Assembly (NCBI GenBank): GCA_036261915.1
Contig: DATAJX010000002.1
Coordinates: forward strand, 1 to 64,000
Direction: 5' to 3'
Length of the DNA stretch: 64,000 nt
Source of the DNA: DATAJX01 sp036261915
Lineage (GTDB): Bacteria; Pseudomonadota; Alphaproteobacteria; UBA2136; UBA6156
How positions within the stretch are numbered: the stretch's first letter is position 1; each line of letters opens with the position of its first letter. The notes under the pieces are model-generated. The model did no database searches. It saw only the letters and a list, made by a program, of their open reading frames with translations, and was not told where the DNA came from. The position numbers were made by a program, and so were the translations under genes. Positions 15,520-23,620 of this stretch are shown here, piece after piece.

Positions 15520-16863
15520 TTAGTCGGACAAGCCGGGGCGGCCCAGCGGGTGGTAGCGCAGGCCCGCGGCCTTGGCGGCCTGCGGCTGGTACAGGTTGCG
15601 CAGGTCGACCAGCACCGGCTGCGCCAGCGTTTTGGCCATGCGGCTTAAATCGAGCGCGCGGAAGTCGGCCCACTCGGTCAGCACCACCACGGCGTCGGCG
15701 CCTTCAATGGCTTCCCACGGGCTTTCGCTGTAGCCCAGCTTGGGCATCAGGCGTTGGGCGTGGCTGGTGGCCTGCGGGTCGTAGGCCTTCACCACAGCGC
15801 CCTTTTTGACGAGGGCAGGCAAAATGGTCAGGCTGCTGGCGTCGCGCATGTCGTCGGTGTTGGCTTTAAAGGCCAGGCCCAGCGCGGCAATAGTTTTACC
15901 TTTGACGCTGCCGCCCAGCGCCTTTTCAATAACGCTGACCATGCTTTCCTTCACGCGCTGGTTGGCGGCGATTGTTTCTTCCACCAGGCTCAACTGCACG
16001 CCGTGGTCGCGCGCGGTTTTGGCCAGCGCGTTGGTGTCCTTCGGAAAACAGCTGCCGCCGTAGCCCGGACCCGGCTGTAAAAAGCGCGGCGCAATGCGGG
16101 CGTCGGAACCCATGCCTTTGCTGACCGACAGGATGTCGGCGCCCACGGTGTCGCACAGCGCGATCAGCTCGTTGACGAAGGTGATCTTGGTGGCGAGGAA
16201 GGCATTGCTCGCATACTTGATCAGTTCGCTGCTGGCGCGGTTGGTGCACAGCAGGGGTACGTTCTGGTCGGTGAGGGGCTTGTACAGCGCCTGCATGAAG
16301 GCCTCGGCGCGTTCGGTCTCAACGCCCACCACCACGCGGTCGGGTTTCAAAAAGTCGCCCACGGCTTCGCCTTCGCGCAAAAACTCGGGGTTGCTCACCA
16401 CGTCGAATTCGGCCTTGGTCAGCGCGCGGATGATGGCCTCGACCTTGCCGCCGGTGCCCACCGGCACGGTGCTTTTGTTGACAATGGCGGTGTAGCCTTG
16501 CAGGTGCGGGGCAATGTCGCGCGCGGCCTGTTCCACATAGGTCAGGTCGGCGCTGCCGTCTTCGTCCTGCGGGGTGCCCACGGCAATGAACACGGCGTCG
16601 GCCTGCGGCACGGCCTCCGAAAGCCTGGTGGTAAAGTGCAAACGCCCGGCGGCCACGTTGCGTCGCACCAGTTCTTCAAGGCCCGGCTCGTAAATAGGAA
16701 TAATGAACTTGTCGCGCAGGTTGGCAATTTTGCCTTCGTCGATATCGACACAGGTCACGTTAAAGCCCAGTTCGGCAAAACAGGTGCCCGACACAAGGCC
16801 CACGTAGCCGGTGCCGATCATGGTTAAATGGCGGGGTGAGGGGGTTTTTGCAAGGGCGTTCAT
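15520..16863 (-). CDS. ugd: UDP-glucose 6-dehydrogenase
   Basis: 447 residues, normal for the family. N-terminal NAD-binding Rossmann motif (IGTGYVGLVSGTCFAELG), the central helix region and the catalytic Cys block GPGYGGSCFPKD are intact, as is the C-terminal UDP-binding domain (LGLAFKANTDDMRDASS). It oxidises UDP-glucose to UDP-glucuronate for surface polysaccharides. It stands alone, with no polysaccharide cluster nearby. Confidence 0.95.
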   Translation of the reverse strand: MNALAKTPSPRHLTMIGTGYVGLVSGTCFAELGFNVTCVDIDEGKIANLRDKFIIPIYEPGLEELVRRNVAAGRLHFTTRLSEAVPQADAVFIAVGTPQDEDGSADLTYVEQAARDIAPHLQGYTAIVNKSTVPVGTGGKVEAIIRALTKAEFDVVSNPEFLREGEAVGDFLKPDRVVVGVETERAEAFMQALYKPLTDQNVPLLCTNRASSELIKYASNAFLATKITFVNELIALCDTVGADILSVSKGMGSDARIAPRFLQPGPGYGGSCFPKDTNALAKTARDHGVQLSLVEETIAANQRVKESMVSVIEKALGGSVKGKTIAALGLAFKANTDDMRDASSLTILPALVKKGAVVKAYDPQATSHAQRLMPKLGYSESPWEAIEGADAVVVLTEWADFRALDLSRMAKTLAQPVLVDLRNLYQPQAAKAAGLRYHPLGRPGLSD

Positions 16864-16960
16864 GCCTTACGGTATAGGTCGGCAGGGGCCAAAATGCAAG
16901 CCAGCAGCCTGCACACAACACTTGCCTGCGGGTAAGCGAAATGCCATAACCAGCCCCGGT

Positions 16961-17036
16961 AGGGGAGTAGCTCAGCTGGTAGAGTAGCGGTCTCCAAAAC
17001 CGCGGGTCGCAGGTTCGATCCCTGTCTCCCCTGCCA
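16961..17036 (+). tRNA. tRNA-Trp (CCA)
   Basis: 76 nt with encoded CCA; acceptor AGGGGAG/CTCCCCT, anticodon loop CTCCAAA (CCA), TPsiC arm GGTTCGATCC. Not followed by secE/nusG, its common neighbours in many proteobacteria. Confidence 0.95.
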
Positions 17037-17058
17037 AAAATGAATGACTGTGGTGCGT

Positions 17059-17071
17059 CCCGCGGTTTTGG
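17059..17071 (-). repeat. Inverted fragment of the tRNA-Trp anticodon arm
   Basis: CCCGCGGTTTTGG is the exact reverse complement of tRNA-Trp positions 16994-17006, 53 nt downstream. Confidence 0.55.
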
Positions 17072-17104
17072 GTGCTTCGCAGTCTCCAACCCTTATTAAA
17101 TTGG

Positions 17105-17140
17105 CGCGGGTCGCAGGTTAAATCCCTGTCTCCCCTGCCA
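17105..17140 (+). repeat. Direct copy of the tRNA-Trp 3-prime half (36 nt)
   Basis: Matches tRNA-Trp 17001-17036 with two substitutions (CG to AA in the TPsiC loop), including the terminal CCA. No acceptor or D arm precedes it, so it is not a second tRNA. Confidence 0.8.
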
Positions 17141-17180
17141 AATATCGAATTCCGACCGCCAACAACAAAGGAATAAGCCC

Positions 17181-17606
17181 ATGCCCGTCGACGTCAAATA
17201 TTCCACCCAAGCCACCGCCACTGGCGGCCGCGACGGCAAGGCCGCCACCGCCGACGGCAGCTTCAGCGTTTCCCTTGCCACGCCGAAAGAACTCGGCGGT
17301 GCCGGCGGCCCCGGCAACAACCCCGAGCAGCTGTTCGCCGCCGGGTATTCGGCCTGCTTTTTGGGTGCGCTTAAACTGGTGGCCCGCCAGAACGGCGTGA
17401 CGCTGCCCGATACTTCCAGCATCACCGCCACCATCGGCATCGGCCCGCGCTCCGAAGGCGGCTTCGGCCTTACCGCCGCGCTGCAGGCCAGCCTGCCGGG
17501 AATTGATAAGGCCCAGGCCGAAGACCTGCTGCAAAAGGCCCACCAGGTTTGCCCGTATTCCAACGCCACGCGCGGGAATATCGACGTTGCGCTCAGCGTT
17601 ATCTAG
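17181..17606 (+). CDS. ohr: Organic hydroperoxide resistance protein Ohr
   Basis: 141 residues, the usual Ohr length. The two redox cysteines are present in YSACFLGAL and VCPYSNATR, with the Ohr signature NPEQLFAAGYSACF. Ohr is a thiol peroxidase that reduces organic hydroperoxides in the cytoplasm. AAAGGA precedes the ATG. No OhrR regulator is adjacent. It begins 41 nt after the tRNA-Trp fragment. Confidence 0.95.
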   Translation: MPVDVKYSTQATATGGRDGKAATADGSFSVSLATPKELGGAGGPGNNPEQLFAAGYSACFLGALKLVARQNGVTLPDTSSITATIGIGPRSEGGFGLTAALQASLPGIDKAQAEDLLQKAHQVCPYSNATRGNIDVALSVI

Positions 17607-17713
17607 CCTGTCTAACTGCCTGTAAAATAAGCTTATTATTGCCGTCTGGCTCTTTTCTTTCCTGCCAGACGGCTCATGCTTGGGGCCATGACCAACCCAA
17701 CAGGAGAATACCC

Positions 17714-18121
17714 GTGAACGCCCAACTGCACCGTTACCTGCCCCTTATCGGCCGCGTGATGATCGCCGCCATTTTCCTTATCAGCGGCTTTGCCAAAGCC
17801 ACCACCCCCGAAATGACGCAAGGCTACATCGCCTCTGCCGGGCTGCCGTTCCCGCTGTTGGCTTATTTCATCGCCGTGGTGGTCGAACTCGGCGGCGGCC
17901 TGCTGCTGGTGGCCGGTTACCAAACCCGTTACGTGGCGCTGGCGATGGCCGCCTTCTGCGTGGCTGCCGCCTTTGGCTTCCACAGCAACCTGGCCGACCA
18001 GAACCAGTTCATCCACTTCTTCAAAAACATCGCCATGGCGGGTGGTTTGCTGCAAGTGGCCGCGTTCGGCGCCGGGGCCTTCAGCCTCGATAACCGCAAG
18101 CCCGCCAAGCGCAAGCGCTAA
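17714..18121 (+). CDS. DoxX-family membrane protein
   Basis: 135 residues from the GTG at 17714, which follows AGGAG; the longer frame lacks a signal and a ribosome-binding site. Four transmembrane helices (GRVMIAAIFLISGFAK, LLAYFIAVVVELGGGLLLV, YVALAMAAFCVAAAFG, NIAMAGGLLQVAAF) match the DoxX pattern. These inner-membrane proteins are linked to redox or thiol stress, which fits its position after ohr. Probably transcribed with it or from its own promoter. Confidence 0.85.
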   Translation: MNAQLHRYLPLIGRVMIAAIFLISGFAKATTPEMTQGYIASAGLPFPLLAYFIAVVVELGGGLLLVAGYQTRYVALAMAAFCVAAAFGFHSNLADQNQFIHFFKNIAMAGGLLQVAAFGAGAFSLDNRKPAKRKR

Positions 18122-18165
18122 TGAAGTCAGCCGTTCGGCTAAAGCCGCTTACGCGTCTAAAGCCG
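18122..18165 (+). repeat. Dispersed repeat, diverged copy D
   Basis: TGAAGTCAGCCGTTCGGCT, then CGCTTACGCGTCTAAAG, a shortened version of the TTCG-tetraloop repeat seen at 39213, 45427 and 49283. Confidence 0.55.
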
Positions 18166-18177
18166 CCTTCGGCGAAT

Positions 18178-18669
18178 TTAAAGAACCGGGCCGTTCAGCC
18201 TTAAAACGCTGGCGGTGAGGAAACTGGCAAACACCAGCCAGCAACCCAGCGGCGCCAGCAACAGCGCGGCGGCCCGGTCTTTCCGGTACACCCAGCCCAT
18301 TAACCCTGCGGTGGCCACCAACGTTATCAAGGTTCCCACCTGGCCGGTCACGCTGGCCTGCAACCCCATGGTGTAAAAGGGGTAGGCCAGGCACAACACC
18401 GCCAGCCCCATCACCGCGCAACGTTGTTTGGGAAGGTGCTGCAGGTGCGCATAGCTGGCACCCATCAGGGCAAACAGCGCCACCCACACGGTGCCGATGA
18501 ACGCCCCCGGCGGCGCGAACCACGGTTGCAGCAGGTCGTCGTTCTTTGCGTTCCAGCCCAGGCCGAAAATAATCCCGTTCACCAATAAACAAACCCCCAC
18601 AAACAGCAGCACCGGCGGCAACCAGCTATGCTTTTTGCGGAGGCTTGGCATGGTTTTGTTTTTGACCAT
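18178..18669 (-). CDS. TspO/MBR-family tryptophan-rich sensory protein
   Basis: 163 residues with five predicted membrane helices. WFAPPGAFIGTVWVALFALMG matches the TspO signature (PPGW-type block and VW). TspO proteins bind porphyrins and influence tetrapyrrole and oxidative responses. Convergent with doxX. It is slightly divergent: the first conserved Trp-Pro region is altered, so function should be read from the family with caution. Confidence 0.75.
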   Translation of the reverse strand: MVKNKTMPSLRKKHSWLPPVLLFVGVCLLVNGIIFGLGWNAKNDDLLQPWFAPPGAFIGTVWVALFALMGASYAHLQHLPKQRCAVMGLAVLCLAYPFYTMGLQASVTGQVGTLITLVATAGLMGWVYRKDRAAALLLAPLGCWLVFASFLTASVLRLNGPVL

Positions 18670-18684
18670 GCCGTGAGTTTAAAC

Positions 18685-20097
18685 CTAAACGGTTAAAACC
18701 CGAAGGTTATTTGTACTGCCCGCCTGCCCGAAGGGGATACCGGCGATCACCACAATGCGGTCGCCGGGCACGGCCACGCCCTGTTTCAGGGCCTGTTCGC
18801 GCGCGCTGGTTTCCATGTCGTCGTAGCTGGTGATGCCCGGCGAAAAGCAGCTTTGCACGCCCCACAGCAATGCCATGCCGCGGGTCACGCCCATGTCGGG
18901 GCTTACGCCCAAAATGGGCACGCGCGGGCGCTTGCGCGCAATGCGGTAGGCGGTGGTGCCCTTGGTGGTAAAGGCCACAATGGCGGCGGCGCCCAGCGCA
19001 TCGGCCACGTCGGCGGCGGCATCGGCCACGGCCTGCGCGGGGGTGGTTTCCAGGTTGGGCTGAATGGCGTCGATCAGGCTGCGGTACAGCTTGTGGTTTT
19101 CGGTGTGGGTGATGATGCGGTCCATCATCGCTACGGCCTCGGCGGGCCAGTCGCCGCTGGCCGACTCGGCCGACAGCATCACGCAGTCGGCGCTGTCGTA
19201 AATGGCGGTGGCCACGTCGCTGGCTTCGGCGCGGGTCGGGGTGGGGGTCTTGATCATGCTTTCGAGCATTTGCGTGGCCACCACCACCGGCTTGCCCATT
19301 TTGCGGCACAGGCGGATGAGTTCCTTCTGCGCGCCCGGCACGTCTTCGGGCGCAATCTCCACGCCCAGGTCGCCGCGCGCCACCATAATGGCATCGCTCT
19401 CGGCCACAATGCCATCGATGTGTTCAAGCGCCAGCGGCTTTTCAATCTTCGACATCACGCGGGCGCGGCCGTCGATGAGCGCCTTGGCCTCGGCCACGTC
19501 TTCGGCGCGCTGCACGAACGAGAGGGCGATCCAGTCCACACCCAGCTCAAGCCCAAACGCCAGGTCGGCGCGGTCCTTGTCGGTTAGCGGTGAAATAGGC
19601 AGTGCGGTGTCGGGCAAATTCACGCCCTTGCGCTCGCTCACAATGCCGCCCACCAGCACTTCGGCGTCAAAGTAGTCTGCGCCGCGCGCGGTGCAGCGCA
19701 GTTGCAGCTTGCCGTCATCGATGAGGAACTTGTGGCCGGGCTGGATGGTGTTGATCACCTCGGGGTGGTTCAGGCTCAGCTGTTCGGCGTCGCCGGGTTC
19801 GGTGGTCAGCTTAAAGCGCACGCTGGCGCCGCGTTCCAGCATCACCGGGCCGTTCTTCAGGGTGCCGATGCGGATCTTCGGCCCCTGCAGATCCTGCAAA
19901 ATGCCAATCGGCTGGTCCAGTTCGGCTTCCAGCGCGCGGATGGTATCGTAGCGGGCGCGGTGGTCGGCATAGGTGCCGTGGCTGAAGTTGAGGCGGAAGA
20001 TGTTGGCCCCGGCTTCGATGAGTTTGCGGATAACCTCGGGGCTGGAACTGGCCGGCCCGAGCGTGGCGATGATTTTGGCTTTGCGGTGGAGTTTCAT
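18685..20097 (-). CDS. pyk: Pyruvate kinase
   Basis: 470 residues from the ATG at 20097 (GGAA upstream; a second ATG at 20109 is possible). The N-terminus RKAKIIATLGPASSSPEVI, the substrate and metal loop FRLNFSHG, the catalytic Lys in MSKIEKPLAL and MVARGDLGVEI are all intact, followed by the C-terminal allosteric-type domain. It makes ATP and pyruvate from phosphoenolpyruvate and ADP in the cytoplasm. Runs toward tspO with 15 nt between. Confidence 0.95.
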   Translation of the reverse strand: MKLHRKAKIIATLGPASSSPEVIRKLIEAGANIFRLNFSHGTYADHRARYDTIRALEAELDQPIGILQDLQGPKIRIGTLKNGPVMLERGASVRFKLTTEPGDAEQLSLNHPEVINTIQPGHKFLIDDGKLQLRCTARGADYFDAEVLVGGIVSERKGVNLPDTALPISPLTDKDRADLAFGLELGVDWIALSFVQRAEDVAEAKALIDGRARVMSKIEKPLALEHIDGIVAESDAIMVARGDLGVEIAPEDVPGAQKELIRLCRKMGKPVVVATQMLESMIKTPTPTRAEASDVATAIYDSADCVMLSAESASGDWPAEAVAMMDRIITHTENHKLYRSLIDAIQPNLETTPAQAVADAAADVADALGAAAIVAFTTKGTTAYRIARKRPRVPILGVSPDMGVTRGMALLWGVQSCFSPGITSYDDMETSAREQALKQGVAVPGDRIVVIAGIPFGQAGSTNNLRVLTV

Positions 20098-20140
20098 GGC
20101 GTTTTCCATGCACCCCGGCCGCTTAACTGTCAACGTTTAG

Positions 20141-20210
20141 AACAGCAGTTTGAAAGCGAAAAAGCCGACCACGGTGCACACCACCAGCAACAGCAGCATT
20201 GTCTCCATGT
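20141..20210 (-). repeat. Duplicated 3-prime tail of the yqaA-like gene
   Basis: 70 nt that match 20296-20365, the end of the yqaA-like gene, in 68 positions. The frame is preserved, encoding the last 22 residues plus stop behind an ATG, so it could specify a 23-residue membrane peptide or simply be a tail duplication scar. Confidence 0.8.
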
Positions 20211-20211
20211 A

Positions 20212-20249
20212 TCGCACCGAAGGTGCGTTTCATAAGGGGTGGCCGTAGC
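20212..20249 (-). repeat. Dispersed repeat, inverted partial copy E
   Basis: On the minus strand GCTACGGCCACCCCTTATGA, then AACGCACCTTCGGTGCGA; it matches the left part and TTCG hairpin of the repeat family and sits between the two copies of the yqaA tail. Confidence 0.6.
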
Positions 20250-20291
20250 AAGTAACAGGCCCGGCAGGGCCGTGCGAAGCGGGAGGCCTTT

Positions 20292-20873
20292 TTAAAACAG
20301 AAGTTTGAAAGCGAAAAAGCCGACCACGGTGCACACCACCAGCAACAGCAGCATCGTCTCCATGTGCTTTTCCATCTGTTCGCGAATGGGCTCGCCGAAC
20401 TTCACCAGCAGCCACGTCAGCAGGTAAAAGCGCACGCCGCGGGTGATGAACGACAGCACGATGAACGTGAACAAGGGGTAACCCGCCAGCCCGCTGGCAA
20501 TGGTCACCAGCTTGTAGGGAATGGGGGTGAAGCCCTTGAGCAGAATGATCCAGGCGCCGTACTGCGCGTACATTTCGCGGAAGGTATCAAGCTCGTGCGC
20601 CATGCCGTAAACGGCCACCAGCCAGTGCCCTACGCTGCTATACAGCCAGGCGCCCAGTGCATATCCCACCACGCCTCCGGCCACGCTGGCAATGGTGCAC
20701 AGGGTGGCAAACCACCAGGCCTTTTTGGGGTTGGTGAGCACCATGGGCACCAGCATGGTGTCGGGCGGGAAGGGAAAGAACGAACTTTCGGCAAAGCTCA
20801 CCGCAAACAGCCACCAGCCGGCAAAGCGGTGGTGGGCCAGGTCGGATACTTTTTTGTAAAGCCTGCGAAGCAT
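20292..20873 (-). CDS. yqaA: YqaA/DedA-family inner-membrane protein
   Basis: 193 residues, four or more membrane helices. The motif SFAESSFFPFPPDTMLVPMV and the re-entrant-type segment KGFTPIPYKLVTIASG are typical of YqaA/DedA (SNARE-associated) proteins, which are implicated in lipid flipping and membrane homeostasis. Its ATG overlaps the arsR stop (TAATG), so translation is coupled. The terminal helix (TMLLLLVVCTVVGFFAFKLLF) is duplicated downstream. Confidence 0.85.
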   Translation of the reverse strand: MLRRLYKKVSDLAHHRFAGWWLFAVSFAESSFFPFPPDTMLVPMVLTNPKKAWWFATLCTIASVAGGVVGYALGAWLYSSVGHWLVAVYGMAHELDTFREMYAQYGAWIILLKGFTPIPYKLVTIASGLAGYPLFTFIVLSFITRGVRFYLLTWLLVKFGEPIREQMEKHMETMLLLLVVCTVVGFFAFKLLF

Positions 20874-21181
20874 TACGGCTTCAATATCACAGCCAGCAGG
20901 CCGGGAAAGCGCTTTTCGACCTCGTCCAGCCGTAATCTGTTATGAACTTGCACACCGCTGCGCTCGCTGAATATCAAACCGGCCTCGCGCAGTATGCGCA
21001 GGTGGTGGTTCACCGTGCTGGGGCTCAGGGCCTCGTGCGCCTTTTTGGATAACTCGCCGCAGTTGAGCACCGCGCCGCAGTACAGCCCCTGCGCAAAGGC
21101 GATGCGCGCGGGGTCGCCCAGCGCGTGCAGCACCGCATACAGCGGTACGTCCTTCAGGGTCGGGTGGTTAAAGTTGCGCAT
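20873..21181 (-). CDS. ArsR-family regulator
   Basis: 102 residues. Winged HTH with the ArsR pattern LHALGDPARIAFAQGLY, ELSKKAHEALSPSTVNHHLRILREAGLI and a short wing. The typical metal-binding ELCVCDL motif is absent, so the signal is probably not arsenite. It overlaps the downstream yqaA-like gene and faces the glutathione transferase, with an inverted repeat between them that may be its operator. Confidence 0.85.
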   Translation of the reverse strand: MRNFNHPTLKDVPLYAVLHALGDPARIAFAQGLYCGAVLNCGELSKKAHEALSPSTVNHHLRILREAGLIFSERSGVQVHNRLRLDEVEKRFPGLLAVILKP

Positions 21182-21212
21182 GGGTTTATATATAATACAA
21201 AGGGGTCAATGT

Positions 21213-21227
21213 TTCAATAATATTGAA
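21213..21227. promoter_or_regulatory. Candidate ArsR operator
   Basis: TTCAAT-AAT-ATTGAA, a perfect 6-bp inverted repeat, lies between the divergent arsR and gst genes near a TATATAAT sequence. Confidence 0.55.
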
Positions 21228-21281
21228 ATATTACAAAACCCGCGTTACCTTTCGCCCCGAACAACAGAAGGGAACCAACCA

Positions 21282-21893
21282 ATGAAACTGTATTACTCGC
21301 CCGGCGCCTGCTCGCTCAGCCCGCACATTGCCCTGCTCGAGGCAGGGCTGAAGGCCGACATCATCAAGGTGGACCTGAAAGAAAAGAAAACCGAAACTGG
21401 CGCCGACTACTGGGCCGTCAACGCCAAGGGCAGCGTGCCCGCGCTCGAAATGGCAGACGGCGGCATCCTCACCGAAGGCCCCGCCATCGTGCAATACATT
21501 GCCGACCAGGCCCCGCAGTCGGGCATCGCCCCGGCCAACGGCACGGTGGGGCGTTACCGCGTGCAGGAAGCGCTCAACTTCATCACCTCCGAGCTGCACA
21601 AAGGTTTCGGGCCGCTGTTCAACAAGGCCACACCCGAAGACTACAAGCCGATGGCGCGCGAAAACCTCGAAAAGAAATTCGCCGTGGTCGAAAAGATGCT
21701 CGAGGGCAAACAATACCTGATGGGCGACAGCTACAGCGTGCCCGACGGCTACCTGTTCACCGTGTGCCGCTGGGCCAAGGCCTTCAAGTTCGCGTTCGGC
21801 CCCAACCTGCAGGCACACTTCGAGCGCATGATGGCACGGCCCGCCGTGCAGGCGGCGCTGAAGGCCGAAGGCCTAACCGGCGAAGGCAAGTAG
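21282..21893 (+). CDS. gst: Glutathione S-transferase
   Basis: 203 residues. N-terminal thioredoxin fold with MKLYYSPGACSLSPHIALLE and the beta-class signature (Cys10 and Ser/His nearby), GSVPALEMADG and the glutathione-binding LTEGPAIVQYIAD. The C-terminal helical domain is complete (YLMGDSYSVPDGYLF). It conjugates or reduces substrates with glutathione in the cytoplasm. Start chosen at ATG 21282 behind AGAAGGGAA. Its 3-prime end overlaps the convergent transporter gene by 21 nt. Confidence 0.93.
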   Translation: MKLYYSPGACSLSPHIALLEAGLKADIIKVDLKEKKTETGADYWAVNAKGSVPALEMADGGILTEGPAIVQYIADQAPQSGIAPANGTVGRYRVQEALNFITSELHKGFGPLFNKATPEDYKPMARENLEKKFAVVEKMLEGKQYLMGDSYSVPDGYLFTVCRWAKAFKFAFGPNLQAHFERMMARPAVQAALKAEGLTGEGK

Positions 21894-22751
21894 CGCAAAG
21901 CCCGCAAAAATCAGGGCCAGCATGGCAAAGGCCTCTCCCGTGCGGGGGAGGTCTTTGCGTATCAGGTCGTGCAGCGCCATCAGGGCCGCGGTGGCGGTGG
22001 TGATGGCCACCAGCACCGTCAGCGGCAGCCCGCGCAGGGCGTAGCCCTCGGCCACGCTGCCCACAAAATAGCAAACCACCACGCCCAGAATAAGCCCGGC
22101 GGCCGGGCGCTGTTTGGGGCCTTTGCCCATAAAAAAGAACAGCGGCAGGCAGCACAGCGCCGCCGCCAGCTTGATGACGACGATGTGCGAAACCAGGTCG
22201 GGCTGGTACGCCAGCGCGCGCTTGTAGGCCAGCAACTGTAAAGTGAACAACGCAGCCAGCAGCAGCAACCACACTGTCCGCACGCGCAGGGGCAGGGGCT
22301 TTATTTTCTTGCGCGGCGGAGCGGGCAAATTCAGCGCCGCCACGGTGATTACTCCCACCGCCAGCAGCAGCGGCACGGTAAAGGTGGTGCCCAGCAAAAA
22401 GTAATCGACACCCACCGCCAGCAGCGTCACCAGCGCCTTGCGCGCGCTTGTGAGTTCACTGAGCGACAGCGTCTTGAGCAAGTGCACCATCAGCAGCGTG
22501 GTGCCCGGCAGCAGCAGCGCCCACAACAGGCACCACGCGTAATAGGCCGGGGCGGGGGGCAGCACCAGCAAATGGGTGGGCGCGCCCAAGCCCAGCAGCA
22601 AACCCCACAGGGGCGCCAGTAACCCCAGCCAGGCGGTCAGGTGCAGCGCGCCGCCGCCCGCACCGGCATGGCGCTTGAACAATATGTTCATGGCGGTATA
22701 GGCCCCCACGCACACAAGGGCCGCCAGCATCGCACCAATCAACGGGCTCAT
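21873..22751 (-). CDS. EamA/DMT-family transporter-like membrane protein
   Basis: 292 residues with about ten hydrophobic helices arranged as two halves, the layout of EamA drug/metabolite transporters. Basic loops (PPRKKIKPLPLRVR) separate the halves. The substrate cannot be read from sequence. Convergent overlap with gst by 21 nt. Confidence 0.75.
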   Translation of the reverse strand: MSPLIGAMLAALVCVGAYTAMNILFKRHAGAGGGALHLTAWLGLLAPLWGLLLGLGAPTHLLVLPPAPAYYAWCLLWALLLPGTTLLMVHLLKTLSLSELTSARKALVTLLAVGVDYFLLGTTFTVPLLLAVGVITVAALNLPAPPRKKIKPLPLRVRTVWLLLLAALFTLQLLAYKRALAYQPDLVSHIVVIKLAAALCCLPLFFFMGKGPKQRPAAGLILGVVVCYFVGSVAEGYALRGLPLTVLVAITTATAALMALHDLIRKDLPRTGEAFAMLALIFAGFALLAFAG

Positions 22752-22784
22752 GGCCCTCAGTATACCAAAGTTACGCGGGCGGGG

Positions 22785-23534
22785 TTAGGCCTGCTTCACC
22801 ACGTTAAAGGCCCCGGCGCCCTGGCAGGTGGGCATCACTTCCAGCTTATTGATGTTCACGTGTTCGGGCAGGGTGGCGCACCACCAGATGCACTCGGCAA
22901 TGTCGTCGGCGCTCAAGGGCTTGGTGCCCTGGTACACGCTGTCGGCCTTGGCCTGGTCGCCTTTAAACCGCACCACCGAAAACTCGGTCTCGGCCAGCCC
23001 GGGCTCAATGCTGGTGGCGCGCACCGGGGTGCCGGCCAGATCGGCCTTCAGGTTTAAACTGAAGTGGTTCACAAACGCCTTGCTGGCGCCGTACACGTTG
23101 CCCTTGGGGTAGGGGTAGTTACCGGCAATGCTGCCGATGTTGATGATATGCCCGCGCCCGCGCTCCAGCATGCCCGGCAGCAACGCGTGGGTGATGCTGA
23201 GCAGGCCCTTGATGTTGATATCCACCATCGCCTCCCAGTCTTCCCACTTTGCGCTCTGCGCGGCATCAAGCCCGTGGGCGCCCCCGGCGTTGTTCACCAG
23301 CACGTCGATGCGCTTCAGGTGGTCCGGCAGGTTCTTCAGCGCCGCCAGCGTGGCCTCGCGGTCGGCAATGTCAAAGTTCAGGGGGTAAAAGCCGTCGCCG
23401 ATGTCCTTGGTCAATGCCTCAAGCCGGTCGGCGCGGCGGCCGGTGCCGACCACCTGCCAGCCGTTTTCGGCAAACTTGCGGGCAGCGGCCTCGCCAAAAC
23501 CCGAGGTGGCCCCGGTGATGAGAATAACAGGCAT
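22785..23534 (-). CDS. ydfG: Short-chain dehydrogenase, YdfG-like
   Basis: 249 residues from ATG 23534, which has AGGAG upstream. SDR features: TGATSGFGEAAARKF cofactor loop, NNAGGAHG, catalytic Ser-Tyr-Lys in GSIAGNYPYPKGNVYGASKAF. The C-terminal blocks (EPGLAETEFSVVRFKGDQAK, HVNINKLEVMP) closely follow E. coli YdfG, an NADP-dependent 3-hydroxy acid (serine, 3-hydroxypropionate) dehydrogenase. The Arg after the first strand supports NADP. Confidence 0.9.
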   Translation of the reverse strand: MPVILITGATSGFGEAAARKFAENGWQVVGTGRRADRLEALTKDIGDGFYPLNFDIADREATLAALKNLPDHLKRIDVLVNNAGGAHGLDAAQSAKWEDWEAMVDINIKGLLSITHALLPGMLERGRGHIINIGSIAGNYPYPKGNVYGASKAFVNHFSLNLKADLAGTPVRATSIEPGLAETEFSVVRFKGDQAKADSVYQGTKPLSADDIAECIWWCATLPEHVNINKLEVMPTCQGAGAFNVVKQA

Positions 23535-23579
23535 AACGGTTCTCCTTTTTATGGCCGCACCATACCCCAACCGGCATAA

Positions 23580-23608
23580 AAAAACCGCCCCCGAGGGGGC
23601 GGTTTTAA
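23580..23608. terminator. Terminator between tuf and ydfG
   Basis: AAAACCGCCCCC GAG GGGGCGGTTTT stem; on the minus strand it follows the tuf stop and is followed by a T run. Confidence 0.85.
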
Positions 23609-23620
23609 TTCAAGCACAAA

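Noticed and set aside
17105..17140. Second tRNA-Trp gene
   Set aside because: Only the 3-prime half is present and the TPsiC loop carries CG to AA changes.
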